This document shows, piece by piece, positions 1 to 8,219 of a stretch of DNA of 32,995 nt. How positions within the stretch are numbered: position 1 is the stretch's first letter; each line of letters begins with the position of its first letter. Source of the DNA: an uncultured Treponema sp. (GTDB lineage Bacteria; Spirochaetota; Spirochaetia; Treponematales; Treponemataceae); the NCBI GenBank assembly GCA_937885475.1, contig CAKZZR010000032.1, forward strand, positions 1 through 32,995. Reading direction: 5' to 3'. A program made the position numbers and the translations under genes. The notes below the pieces were generated by a model. It worked only from the letters and a program-made list of their open reading frames with translations. It had not been told where the DNA came from and did not search any database.

Positions 1-13
1 GCTCTTCCGATCT
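1..13. other. Illumina adapter remnant at contig end
   Basis: The first 13 bases, GCTCTTCCGATCT, are identical to the 3' end of the standard Illumina adapter (reverse complement AGATCGGAAGAGC, the common trimming sequence). The ftsZ reading frame runs in frame down to base 14 and meets the adapter there. This is sequencing artefact, not genome, and marks the edge of a short-read contig. Confidence 0.93.
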
Positions 14-580
14 CTGCTCAACGAACGAAAGTCCGTCGCCAAACACCTCGCAAATCTTGCGGTTCGGAATGACGATGACAGAATCCACCGCTTCCTGAAG
101 CTTTTTGAGCCCTTCAAGCGCAAGATCCATACGGCGCTTTCCTTCCCAGGAGAACGGAGTTGTAACGATGCCGACGGTAAGCGCGCCAAGCTCGCGCGCG
201 ATTTTTGCAACCACAGGAGCAGAACCGGTTCCCGTTCCTCCGCCCATTCCGGCTGTAACGAACACCATGTTCGCGCCACGCAGAATGTTCGTGATTGCGT
301 CCTTGTCCTCCTCCGCAGCCTTTTCGCCAATGGTTGGGTCGCCACCGCAGCCCAAGCCCTGGGTAATTTTTTGTCCGATTGCGATTCGGTTTTCGGCAAC
401 TGATTTATTGAGCGCCTGCAAATCCGTGTTCAGCGCGATGAATTCAACATTCTGAATATTTGCCTCAATCATGCGGTTTACGGCGTTTGAGCCACCACCG
501 CCACAACCTACGACCTTGATGACCGTAGGATTCACAGCATCCAATGCCGAAGCTCCAGAATTAACCACTTCAAATTCCAT
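14..580 (-). CDS. ftsZ: Cell division protein FtsZ, N-terminal part (truncated by contig end)
   Basis: FtsZ is the tubulin-like GTPase that polymerises into the cytoplasmic Z-ring and recruits the divisome. The 189 visible residues hold the GTP-binding half: the GCGGGGSN loop at about 26-32, the NTD motif at 51-53 and the tubulin signature GGGTGTGS at 113-120. The ATG at 580 follows a strong GGAGG at 586-590 with 5 nt spacing. It is the last visible gene of the division operon, 23 nt after ftsA. FtsZ proteins normally reach 350-450 residues, so the C-terminal half and the tail that binds FtsA are outside the window. The truncation is an assembly edge (adapter at 1-13), not a biological break. 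Identity is secure. Confidence 0.97.
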
Positions 581-603
581 TATTTCCTCCCGACCCCTCG
601 CTT

Positions 604-1845
604 CTAAAATAATGACTTAATAAGTTTTAAAAATTTATTTTCACTGTGCTCTGTACTTTTATTCGTCTTTGCCAGTTTTTTTGCTTTTTTAGGCTGACGC
701 ACAACGGTATCCTTGCACGCCCGCACCAAACCGATGACCGTTGCCCAGTCAGGCCGCTGATAGTCCTCGACAATGCCGCCCAAATCCTCGGGAACACCAA
801 GCCGCACGTTGTAGGTGCCAAAGCTGTCCTGAACAAGCTCAAGCATGCCTTCCATCTGTGCGCCGCCACCGGTAAGAATGATGTTGCCGGAAATCTGCGT
901 CAGCGTCGTCTTCTCGATGATTTTATTTTTCACCATTTCAAAAATTTCTTCAATACGTGGCGCAATAATTTCGCACAATTCACTTTGAAGAATCTCGCGC
1001 GGCGGCTGACCACCGATTCCGTTCACGATGACGGAACGCTCCTTGCTCACGTTGTCCATGTAGCAGCAGCCTGCCTCAAGCTTAATGCGCTCCGCCTCTG
1101 CAACAGGAATGCCCAGTACAAGCGCGATGTCGTTTGTAACGAGGTTCCCGCCCACCGGAATTGACGCAGTGCAGACCGGCGCGCCATGCAGCAGCACAAG
1201 AATATCCGTAGTACCTGCGCCCATGTCCACGATGATTGAGCCTAAATCCATCTCGTCATCGTTTGCAACCGCGTGAGTCGCGGCAAGCGTCTTGAGCATC
1301 ACGCCGTCCATGTTGTAGCCGGCGCGGTTTATGCAGGACTTCATGTTCTGAATCGTCGTTTTTGAGGCCGTGATTATGTGAACGCTCGCCTCCAGGCACA
1401 CGCCAAGGCGGTGCATGGGATCTTTTATTCCGTTCACGTGGTCTACGATATATTCCTGCGTGATGACATGCAGCATCTCGCGGTCAAGTGACATCTGAAC
1501 GGCGGTCGCGGATTCTTTTACGCGGTTTATATCATCCTCAAGAATCTCGCGCTGGGACTTTCCCTTTGAGGAAACGGCAACCTTTCCGGTGGCGTTCAAG
1601 CCCTCAATCTGCTCGCCGCCCACGACGGTAAAGCAGGAATGAACCTCAACCCCGGCGTTCTGCTCCGCGCTCTCAATCGCATTCCTTATAGCCGTTGATG
1701 CGGCTTCAATGTTCACGATATTGCCGTTGCGTAAGCCTATGGACTTTTCGCAGGAGGTACCGGCGATTTTTAAAAGACCGTTCTCGTCGACCTCTGCGAT
1801 TGCGACACGAATCCAACTTGTTCCAATATCAAGACCAACAATCAT
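604..1845 (-). CDS. ftsA: Cell division protein FtsA
   Basis: FtsA is an actin-fold ATPase that tethers FtsZ filaments to the inner membrane. The 413-residue product starts with the actin-family phosphate-1 loop (VGLDIGTSWIRVAI, residues 3-16). It carries the phosphate-2 region IIVDMGAGTTD near 204-214 and a glycine-rich adenosine motif, ILTGGGAQMEG, near 325-335. The C-terminus ends in a basic and hydrophobic stretch (KFLKLIKSLF) that fits the amphipathic membrane-targeting helix of the family. The ATG has an AGGA six nt upstream. It lies 15 nt after ftsQ and 23 nt before ftsZ, the classical order. Length is normal and nothing looks broken. Confidence 0.96.
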   Translation of the reverse strand: MIVGLDIGTSWIRVAIAEVDENGLLKIAGTSCEKSIGLRNGNIVNIEAASTAIRNAIESAEQNAGVEVHSCFTVVGGEQIEGLNATGKVAVSSKGKSQREILEDDINRVKESATAVQMSLDREMLHVITQEYIVDHVNGIKDPMHRLGVCLEASVHIITASKTTIQNMKSCINRAGYNMDGVMLKTLAATHAVANDDEMDLGSIIVDMGAGTTDILVLLHGAPVCTASIPVGGNLVTNDIALVLGIPVAEAERIKLEAGCCYMDNVSKERSVIVNGIGGQPPREILQSELCEIIAPRIEEIFEMVKNKIIEKTTLTQISGNIILTGGGAQMEGMLELVQDSFGTYNVRLGVPEDLGGIVEDYQRPDWATVIGLVRACKDTVVRQPKKAKKLAKTNKSTEHSENKFLKLIKSLF

Positions 1846-1860
1846 TTGTTCCTACCTAGG

Positions 1861-2706
1861 TCAGCGCTTTCTGTACGAGACGGAGCCGTACCGCAAATCA
1901 ATTTCCGAAACATCCGGCTCAATGCGGTTCACCACGTCAAGCGCTACCATCATATATTTTAAAGCGTCTTCATTTAATGTTCGGTCAGTAAGCACTTTTA
2001 TTTTAGACCCAGCTGGTATTAAAATAAGCTCATAATTGCCATATTCCTTCTGAACGACGCAAATTTCGCTGATGGCAGCCATATATTTTTTACCGGATTC
2101 CTGAATCGCAGCAATCTGGTCAATAAGCACGCGGAATTTGAGCGGAATGCGCATTCCTTCCGTCATGTGGTCAACGGGAAGCCCCGAGACAATCGGCACA
2201 GAGTTGATGTCTACGGCGCTCATCGTGCGCTCAGGAAACAGCACGCCGTTCCGGTCAATCTGAACGGCAACACTCATTCCATCGCGGTTTATGAACGTCA
2301 TGGCAACCGGCTGGCGCTCCACGACCGAAATATAAATCTTATTCGGAAACACCTTGCGAACTACGGCAGAATCTATGGCGCTGGCGCTGGCAATAATGCT
2401 CACCGCCGCCCGCTCGTCAAAATCATACCAGTTGCGCGCGTTCATCGGACGCAGCATATCCACAATTTCCATCGCGGAATAGTTCTTCTGCCCAGTTACG
2501 GAAACCTGCGGAGCCATAAGGCTTGGTCGCACGAACTTATAGAAAAAGAATTCAAAGAGAATACAGACTGAAAGCACGGCAAAAATAATCTTAACCGCGC
2601 GCGTCGTGCGGTCATCCGTACGTCCTTCAGATTTTTTCTCTGCCGAGGGCGCATCAAAAATACTGTCGTCCTCGTATTCCTCAAAGCGTATACTGTAATC
2701 GCTCAT
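1861..2706 (-). CDS. ftsQ: Cell division protein FtsQ/DivIB
   Basis: This bitopic inner-membrane protein joins the FtsQLB subcomplex that links cytosolic and periplasmic divisome parts. Its 281 residues have an acidic cytoplasmic N-terminus of about 38 residues and one transmembrane helix around 39-62. A POTRA-like segment follows directly (VSVTGQKNYSAMEIVDML), then a beta-rich periplasmic domain. Sequence similarity in this family is weak, so the assignment rests on topology, the POTRA start and the position between ftsW and ftsA. The ATG overlaps the ftsW stop as ATGA, suggesting translational coupling. The length is typical. Confidence 0.88.
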   Translation of the reverse strand: MSDYSIRFEEYEDDSIFDAPSAEKKSEGRTDDRTTRAVKIIFAVLSVCILFEFFFYKFVRPSLMAPQVSVTGQKNYSAMEIVDMLRPMNARNWYDFDERAAVSIIASASAIDSAVVRKVFPNKIYISVVERQPVAMTFINRDGMSVAVQIDRNGVLFPERTMSAVDINSVPIVSGLPVDHMTEGMRIPLKFRVLIDQIAAIQESGKKYMAAISEICVVQKEYGNYELILIPAGSKIKVLTDRTLNEDALKYMMVALDVVNRIEPDVSEIDLRYGSVSYRKR

Positions 2707-3917
2707 ACACCAACCCCGTCTATGCTTTCAATCTCAACAAAATCATTCTCATTTATCGGGCTTTCATCCTCGTCGGTGTCGCACCGGGAAGCATTTACCA
2801 CAAAGCCACACATGCACAGCGTTATGATTATGGAACTTCCCCCCAGACTGAAGAACGGCAGCGGAATTCCCGTTGAAGGCAAGGCCCCGCACACAACGCC
2901 GCAATTTATAAGCGACTGAAGGATTATCAGGCTTACGTAGCCGTAGGTTCCCAGCGCCGCAAAGCGGTTCCGGCTTTGCACGGCAATTTTTATGCCACGC
3001 CAGCCAAACAGGAACAGCATGACGAAGTAGCATATTACTCCGCCAAAGCCCATTGCCTCCGCCCAGCTGGCAAAAATGTAGTCCGCCTGAACCTCTGGAA
3101 TGCGGTTGCTCTGCACCAGATTGGAACCGATTCCCGCGCCCCAGAAGCCGCCGGCGCTTATCGCACGCTTTGCCGCCATCGTCTGGTAATTTCCGGACTC
3201 AAGCCGCTCTGTCGGGCGCAGGAACGAGATGATTCGCTCAATGCGGTACTCTTCCGACAGAAAAAAATACGTGAAGCCCAAAAACGCGATGAACCCTACG
3301 AACCAAATCCAACGGATTTTCATGCCACTGCACCAAAAGAACATGCAGCAGAACACGAACAGGAATGCCGACGTAGAGAAGTCCTTCTGCAGAAGCACCA
3401 GACCGATGAACACGAGCATGACGCCTACCGCCTTCGCCACGTTCCTGTCCTCAACGACAGGAATGGAAGCCTGCTGGTCAAAATAATTGGCAAGATACAT
3501 GATGACCGTGAACTTTACCAATTCAGAGGACTGAAGCGTAAAGTTGAACGGCATTTTTATCCAACGGCGCGCACCGTTCTTTTCCACAGAAATTCCCGGC
3601 ACGAACGTCAGAAGGCAGATGAAGAGCGTTGCGAACGTCAGAACCGGAAGGATTTTCCGAATCGTCCTCATCGGAAGGAATGCGAGCGCAAAAAAGCCAA
3701 GCAGTCCCACCAGAGCGCACACGCTCTGCCGCTTCAAAAAATAATAGGCATCGCCGTCAAAAATGCGTGAAGCATAATTCTGCGAGCAAAAATAAAGCGT
3801 AAAAAGCCCGAAGCCCAGAAGCATGATGACGGAGACCGAAAAGCCGATGTCGCTTTTTTTGTATTGGTCAATCGGCCGGTCCGCAAAGAACACGTAATTA
3901 CCCATTCTGCGCGCCAT
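2703..3917 (-). CDS. ftsW: Peptidoglycan polymerase / division protein FtsW (SEDS family)
   Basis: FtsW is a polytopic SEDS glycosyltransferase that polymerises lipid II at the septum. The 404-residue product has about ten hydrophobic segments. SEDS hallmarks are visible: the periplasmic loop around SAGGFWGAGIGSN, the segment EVQADYIFASWAE, and the C-terminal PSTGIPLPFFSLGGSS. RodA is the alternative, but the place between murF and ftsQ favours FtsW. The start is uncertain. The ATG at 3917 gives MARRMGNY and overlaps the murF end by 20 nt, while the ATG at 3905 lies 11 nt beyond an AAGGA. No cognate ftsI (PBP3) follows, unlike many division clusters. Confidence 0.93.
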   Translation of the reverse strand: MARRMGNYVFFADRPIDQYKKSDIGFSVSVIMLLGFGLFTLYFCSQNYASRIFDGDAYYFLKRQSVCALVGLLGFFALAFLPMRTIRKILPVLTFATLFICLLTFVPGISVEKNGARRWIKMPFNFTLQSSELVKFTVIMYLANYFDQQASIPVVEDRNVAKAVGVMLVFIGLVLLQKDFSTSAFLFVFCCMFFWCSGMKIRWIWFVGFIAFLGFTYFFLSEEYRIERIISFLRPTERLESGNYQTMAAKRAISAGGFWGAGIGSNLVQSNRIPEVQADYIFASWAEAMGFGGVICYFVMLFLFGWRGIKIAVQSRNRFAALGTYGYVSLIILQSLINCGVVCGALPSTGIPLPFFSLGGSSIIITLCMCGFVVNASRCDTDEDESPINENDFVEIESIDGVGV

Positions 3918-5370
3918 CCTTGCTTACAAGCGGTACGATTCGCTCAAGCGAAAGCCCGTGGCTCGCCTTAAGCAGTACCACGTCGCCGTCCTTTGCAAAT
4001 CCAACAATCTCGTCCGCGGCACGCTGCATGGCAGCCGCATCGCATTCCGGAATATACACCACGTCGCAAAAGCCGTAAGCCTTTACAGCCTCGTAGCCAG
4101 CGCGCATCTCCTCTCCAACCAGCACAAGCAGCGCAGGCTTTGACCGTGCCGCAAAAAGCGCGACGCACTCATGCTCAGCACGGCTTTTTTCGCCCAGCTC
4201 ACGCATGTCGCCAAGCACAAAAAGCTTGCGCGCATCCTTTTTAAGCGAACCGCAGAACCGCAGAACGCTCAGCATTGAATCAGGATTCGCGTTGTAGCAG
4301 TCCTTTATCAACGTTACCGCCGCACCGCTTTTCAGCACAGCGGAAGCCGTCTCCATTCGTCCAGAAACAGACTCCAAGCCTTCCAGCGCAGCCTTAACCT
4401 GCATTGCATCCACGCCAAGCCACTTCGCCATCGCACATGCTCCAAGCGCATTGCGGTAATTGTACACTCCTGGCTGCCTAAGATGAATTTCTACGCCGTC
4501 AAGCGCAAAAACAGTTCCCTCAAGGCCCCTGTCCTCAACAAAACGGGCGCCGCTGTCGTTCTCTGGCACCGATTCGCCATAAAGAACGACAGCCCCCCGT
4601 ACACGTTCTCCAAGGAAATCTGCAAAATCATCTTCCGCTGGAATAAAGGCTGCACCGTCAGAAGGAATGTATTCGAAGATTTTCCGCTTTTCAATTGCTA
4701 TATTTTTACGGCTTCCAAGGATTCCAATATGAGCAGTTCCAACGTTCGTAATCAACGCGAACTGCGCCTTAAGCACAGAAGAAATTTCACCAATCTCATT
4801 CTCCCGGTTCATTCCCATCTCAAAAACGCCGACCTCGTGTTCCTTTCTGATATTAAAAACAGAAAGCGGAAGTCCCGTCTCGGAATTGAAATTTCCCTGT
4901 GTATAGACAACGTTATATTTCTGACCAAGCACTGCCGCGGTCATTTCTTTTGTGGTGGTTTTTCCGCTGGAGCCAGTAATGCCAACCTTTATGAGTGACG
5001 GAAATTTCTGCACGTAACGTGCAGCGGCATTCTGAAGCGCCGTCAGCGTGTTTCGAACGACCACAAGGCAGACACCGGAATTTTCCTTCGCGAGCGCCTC
5101 GTATTTTTCGCCCGCCGAACGGTATTCGTCCTCACCAATAAAAATTACAGAAGCTCCTTTTTTGATTGAGTCAGGAATATATATATGACCATTCTGATTC
5201 TGCCCGACAAGAGGAACAAACAGGGAATAAGGCTTTACTGCGCGGCTATCAGTCACGACGCTCGTAAAGCCGAACGCCGCCTTATTACCCACGACAAAGC
5301 TTCCAGCATTCGCCTCAAGCAGCTCCTCGCATGTCATCAGAGAATCATTCATTTTCTCAACGCCCTTCAT
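3898..5370 (-). CDS. murF: UDP-N-acetylmuramoyl-tripeptide--D-alanyl-D-alanine ligase MurF
   Basis: MurF adds the D-Ala-D-Ala dipeptide to the UDP-MurNAc-tripeptide in the cytoplasm, the last soluble step of peptidoglycan precursor synthesis. Its 490 residues show the Mur-ligase layout: an N-terminal UDP-substrate domain, the ATP P-loop GITGSSGKTTTKE at 130-142, the central motif MGMNRENEIGEI, and the C-terminal-domain motif DCYNANPDS. The ATG at 5370 overlaps the ftsL stop (ATGA), with GGAGAG just upstream; a second ATG at 5352 (MNDSLM) is possible. It is the only precursor enzyme left in this cluster, so mraY, murC, murD, murE and murG must lie elsewhere in the genome. Confidence 0.95.
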   Translation of the reverse strand: MKGVEKMNDSLMTCEELLEANAGSFVVGNKAAFGFTSVVTDSRAVKPYSLFVPLVGQNQNGHIYIPDSIKKGASVIFIGEDEYRSAGEKYEALAKENSGVCLVVVRNTLTALQNAAARYVQKFPSLIKVGITGSSGKTTTKEMTAAVLGQKYNVVYTQGNFNSETGLPLSVFNIRKEHEVGVFEMGMNRENEIGEISSVLKAQFALITNVGTAHIGILGSRKNIAIEKRKIFEYIPSDGAAFIPAEDDFADFLGERVRGAVVLYGESVPENDSGARFVEDRGLEGTVFALDGVEIHLRQPGVYNYRNALGACAMAKWLGVDAMQVKAALEGLESVSGRMETASAVLKSGAAVTLIKDCYNANPDSMLSVLRFCGSLKKDARKLFVLGDMRELGEKSRAEHECVALFAARSKPALLVLVGEEMRAGYEAVKAYGFCDVVYIPECDAAAMQRAADEIVGFAKDGDVVLLKASHGLSLERIVPLVSKDGAQNG

Positions 5371-5669
5371 TTTTTCTCTCCGTTCATCTCCACCCGAACT
5401 ATGTCCTCCGTCTCGGCCTTGTGCATGCCAAGCTCCTCAACGGCAATTTTTTCTATTCTGTCCGTGCTGGAAAGCAAGCTTATGTCGCTCACCAGCTTCT
5501 TATTCTGCTCAACAAGTCGTTCCTGCTTGCGTTCCAGCTCCGAAATCTCACGGGAAAGGTCGGAATAGCGCTTTGTCTGGATGCCATACGCCAAAAGCAA
5601 AAGCGGAATCAGCGCCGCAAGCACGTACGTAATCGTCTTTTCAAGCCGTTCCCTTGTTCTCAGTTTCAT
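5367..5669 (-). CDS. ftsL: FtsL/DivIC-like septum protein
   Basis: This small 100-residue bitopic protein has a basic N-terminus, one transmembrane helix at about 12-28 and a coiled coil at about 35-65 rich in Glu, Lys, Arg and Leu. A short tail carries the sequence IEKIAVEELGMHKAE, resembling the region after the coil in FtsL/DivIC proteins. FtsL scaffolds FtsQ and FtsB and helps activate FtsW. Primary sequence is poorly conserved, so the call depends on topology and on the place between rsmH and murF, the canonical ftsL slot. Start and stop overlap both neighbours (TGATG with rsmH, ATGA with murF). DivIC/FtsB is the alternative name. Confidence 0.78.
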   Translation of the reverse strand: MKLRTRERLEKTITYVLAALIPLLLLAYGIQTKRYSDLSREISELERKQERLVEQNKKLVSDISLLSSTDRIEKIAVEELGMHKAETEDIVRVEMNGEKK

Positions 5670-6670
5670 CAGAAGCCCTCCACGCCAAGCAGATGATGTT
5701 CGGTCGCATCCCGCACCTTGCGCACCACCCGGAGCTTTGCGCTGCGCGACGGCGAATTTTCCAGAATTTCCTGCTCCGTCGGTCCCACTGGCTTACGCGT
5801 AAGAAGTTCGGCGCAGGGCGTTCCACCGCAACGGCATACCGCCACTTCCGGCGGACACACGCATTCCCGCCCTAAATTCCTGAAGTACGTCTTTACGATG
5901 CGATCCTCCAGCGAATGGAACGTTATGACGCCCAGCTTTCCGCCTGCATTCAGATTGTTGAACGCATTGTGGACCGCCTCGGGAATATGCCACAGCTCGC
6001 TATTCACCGCAATACGCAACGCCTGAAACGTTCGCGTCGCCGGATGAATCTGCCCGTAGCGGTAGCTTGCCGGAACGGCATTAAAAATAATGTCGGCAAG
6101 CGCCTTGGAAGATTCAATTCTTCCGCCGCGCCGCGCCTCCACAATACCACGAGCAATCCGTCGGCTGAGTTTTTCCTCGCCATACAAATAAATCAAATTC
6201 GCAAGCTCTTCCTCACGCATTCCGTTGACAATATCGCCAGCCGACTCCTTTTCGGAATCCGGATCAAGCCTCATGTCAAGCGGCTCGTCGTAGCGGAATG
6301 AAAACCCCCGACCGGAGCGTTCATAGTGAAAGACCGAAATCCCCAGATCGAACAAAATCAAATCTGGTTTTGGGTACTCTGCCGGATAATGAGCGTGAAA
6401 GTCATTGAACCAGCCGTTATAAAAATGCATTCTGTCACCGAATTGCGCCAATCGCTGCTTGGCGCGCGCATGAATGACGGAATCTGCATCGATACCAATG
6501 ATATTCAGAGCGGGAAACTTTGAAAGAAACGCAAAGGAATGACCTCCCTCGCCCAGCGTGCAGTCAACCATCCACGGAGAAGCCGCATACGGCTCTCCTT
6601 CGGGGCTGAGCAGCTCCAGACAAGGCTCAAGCAAAACCGGAGTATGTACGATTTCCACTTTTTGTCCCAC
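5669..6670 (-). CDS. rsmH: 16S rRNA (cytosine-1402-N4)-methyltransferase RsmH (MraW)
   Basis: RsmH uses S-adenosylmethionine to methylate N4 of C1402 in the 16S rRNA decoding centre. The 333-residue product has the family start (HTPVLLEPCLELL), the SAM loop DCTLGEGGHS at about 36-45, and the segment DLGISVFHYERSGRGFSF followed by LDMRLDP. It also has the C-terminal catalytic stretch GVITFHSLEDRIVK. The start is a GTG at 6670; a GTG at 6658 is also possible because no clear ribosome site decides. It lies 10 nt after mraZ and overlaps ftsL by one base. Length is usual for the family. Confidence 0.96.
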   Translation of the reverse strand: MGQKVEIVHTPVLLEPCLELLSPEGEPYAASPWMVDCTLGEGGHSFAFLSKFPALNIIGIDADSVIHARAKQRLAQFGDRMHFYNGWFNDFHAHYPAEYPKPDLILFDLGISVFHYERSGRGFSFRYDEPLDMRLDPDSEKESAGDIVNGMREEELANLIYLYGEEKLSRRIARGIVEARRGGRIESSKALADIIFNAVPASYRYGQIHPATRTFQALRIAVNSELWHIPEAVHNAFNNLNAGGKLGVITFHSLEDRIVKTYFRNLGRECVCPPEVAVCRCGGTPCAELLTRKPVGPTEQEILENSPSRSAKLRVVRKVRDATEHHLLGVEGF

Positions 6671-6680
6671 CCAGTTTTTA

Positions 6681-7121
6681 CTAGAAGCTTATGGAGCGCA
6701 ACTCCTCGCTCGCTTCCAAAAGATTATCCTCGTTTGCCGCAAGATATGCTTCATAAGATGCCGAATCCCAGATTTCAATGTATTTATTGACACCAAGAAT
6801 GACGCAATCCTTAGAAAGCGACGCATATGAGCGCAAACTCTGCGGAATTGAAAGCCTGCCGGATTTATCAAATTCGACTTCCTGAGCCGGCGAAATAAAG
6901 CTTCGCATTACAAGGCGGTTCTTCGCACTGAACGGAGAGGCGTTTTCCATAACCTTTGAAGAAACAGCCTCCCATTCCTCAGGAGTAAAAAGCCATAGAC
7001 AATGGTCAACAATAGCTTGCGTCAGAATGAGCACATTGCTTGTAATGCCGGTACGAAGCTTGGACGGAAACAAAATGCGCCCCTTCTCATCCAGCGTGTT
7101 CTTGTACTCACCTGTAAGCAA
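6681..7121 (-). CDS. mraZ: Transcriptional regulator MraZ
   Basis: MraZ is an AbrB-fold DNA-binding protein that represses its own division operon in the bacteria where it has been studied. Two tandem SpoVT/AbrB-like modules are visible, one with LDEKGRILFPSKLR and one with FDKSGRLSIPQSLR. The longest reading frame starts at a GTG at 7142, but the seven extra residues do not fit the family. They are encoded by the repeat array at 7128-7162. Family members nearly always start M-F/L-x-G-E-Y, which points to the TTG at 7121 (giving MLTGEYKNTL). It is the first gene of the operon and is followed by rsmH after 10 nt. Confidence 0.93.
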   Translation of the reverse strand: MLTGEYKNTLDEKGRILFPSKLRTGITSNVLILTQAIVDHCLWLFTPEEWEAVSSKVMENASPFSAKNRLVMRSFISPAQEVEFDKSGRLSIPQSLRSYASLSKDCVILGVNKYIEIWDSASYEAYLAANEDNLLEASEELRSISF

Positions 7122-7127
7122 ATTCAA

Positions 7128-7162
7128 ACCACTACCTACCACAAATTACCACTTTTTCCCAC
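7128..7162 (-). promoter_or_regulatory. Probable MraZ operator: four GTGGK direct repeats with a 10-bp period
   Basis: On the minus strand GTGGG, GTGGT, GTGGT and GTGGT occur at 7158-7162, 7148-7152, 7138-7142 and 7128-7132, each separated by exactly 5 nt. MraZ of E. coli is known to bind TGGGN direct repeats with 5-nt spacers, and mollicute MraZ binds AAAGTG-type repeats. The array lies just after the predicted transcription start and before or over the mraZ start codon, fitting autorepression. Confidence 0.85.
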
Positions 7163-7171
7163 TTACTTATC

Positions 7172-7199
7172 ATTTTAATTAAAAAAATCGTAAAGTCAA
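7172..7199 (-). promoter_or_regulatory. Predicted sigma-70-type promoter of the mraZ-ftsZ operon
   Basis: Minus strand TTGACT (7194-7199), a 16-nt spacer and TAAAAT (7172-7177) give 5/6 matches to each hexamer. Transcription would begin near 7165, immediately upstream of the MraZ-type repeats. Confidence 0.62.
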
Positions 7200-7288
7200 T
7201 GAACAAAAATACCGAAAATCAAAAAAGTTCATTTTTTTTCAAGGCAAAGTCGATATAACTGTATAGCAATTAATTTGTATAGAAAAAC

Positions 7289-8098
7289 ATGATAAACACG
7301 CTGAACGAAAGTTCCCTTCACAAAACGCTCAAACTCCTCTACTCCTCAGACGACGGCGACCGGACGGAAGTCGAGCAGGACGGTCATATCTACGACATCG
7401 TAAAAAAAGACGGAACGATAATCGAAATCCAGACGCAGAACCTTGGCAAGTTGCGCGCAAAAATGCAGGACATACTTCAGAGCGGAAAAACCTGCGTCAT
7501 CGTACATCCTGTCGTCCTGCAAAAAACAATTGAAATCTACGACAAAAACGGCATTCTGGTTTCGCGGCGAAAAAGCCCAAAAAAAGGCAGCATCTATTCC
7601 ATGTTCCGGGAGCTGACAGGTCTTTGTTCCGTCCTATTAACACAGAATTTTACGCTGGAGATTCTTCTTACCAACATAACGGAACAGCGCATACGGACTG
7701 ACGAGCCGGTGCAGAGCGCAAACAGGCAGCGTCGGATAAAAAAAGACTGGCTTAAAACAGACAAAAAACTTGAGGAAATAATCGAAAAAAGGAGCTTTAA
7801 GAACGCCAAGGATTACCTAGCGCTTCTTCCCGAAGGACTTGGCGGCGTTTTTTGCGTAAAGGACATAGAAAAATCCCTCAAAAAAAACAAAACCTTACCC
7901 GCAAGCGCCGCAGGCAATGCCGCACTCATGCTGTGGGTGCTCAGAAAAACAGGTCTCGTCGAACAGAGCGGAACAAAATCGCGCGCCCGCACTTACCGAA
8001 TCAACCCGCAGTACAGTGCAAGAGCCGACTCGCACGCAACGGAAAAAGCCCGCTCAGAAGAACCCGGTGAATACGGTTCATTCTCCAAAATCCGTTGA
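7289..8098 (+). CDS. Uncharacterised protein: PD-(D/E)XK-like N-terminus and possible winged-helix C-terminus
   Basis: The product has 269 residues, with no signal peptide or membrane segment. E7 lies in the first helix. D36 (YDIV) and E46-I-Q48 (IIEIQTQN) lie in a predicted beta hairpin, followed by a basic helix and the strand CVIVHPVV. This E...D...E-x-Q pattern resembles the PD-(D/E)XK nuclease core, with Gln replacing the usual Lys. Residues about 60-135 include basic SRRKSPKKGS. Residues about 195-245 (NAALMLWVLRKTGLVE, then RARTYRI) look like a winged helix. I recall similar unnamed proteins in other bacteria but cannot verify this. The gene is single, divergent from mraZ and convergent with flaA. 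No Shine-Dalgarno precedes the ATG; TATAGA ends 5 nt upstream. Function is unknown. Confidence 0.8.
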   Translation: MINTLNESSLHKTLKLLYSSDDGDRTEVEQDGHIYDIVKKDGTIIEIQTQNLGKLRAKMQDILQSGKTCVIVHPVVLQKTIEIYDKNGILVSRRKSPKKGSIYSMFRELTGLCSVLLTQNFTLEILLTNITEQRIRTDEPVQSANRQRRIKKDWLKTDKKLEEIIEKRSFKNAKDYLALLPEGLGGVFCVKDIEKSLKKNKTLPASAAGNAALMLWVLRKTGLVEQSGTKSRARTYRINPQYSARADSHATEKARSEEPGEYGSFSKIR

Positions 8099-8172
8099 TC
8101 CAACCAAAAATCGGCTTCTTGTGCGTGGCTCAAGCATCCCATAAATACACCGCAAAAAAAAAATCGCAAATC

Positions 8173-8202
8173 ATAAAAAAAAGGCTGCCATACGGCAGCC
8201 TT
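8173..8202 (-). terminator. Intrinsic terminator of the flaA operon
   Basis: A 9-bp perfect stem (arms 8181-8189 and 8194-8202, loop 8190-8193, GC-rich GGCTGCC core) is followed on the minus strand by eight T (8175-8182, partly in the stem). It lies 18 nt past the second flaA gene. The convergent gene ending at 8098 may share the structure. Confidence 0.88.
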
Positions 8203-8219
8203 CCAGCACCTGCAACTGA

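Noticed and set aside
2976..3770. 264-aa frame on the plus strand over ftsW
   Set aside because: Antisense to a gene with all SEDS motifs; the translation is basic and low in recognisable domains, as expected for a shadow frame.
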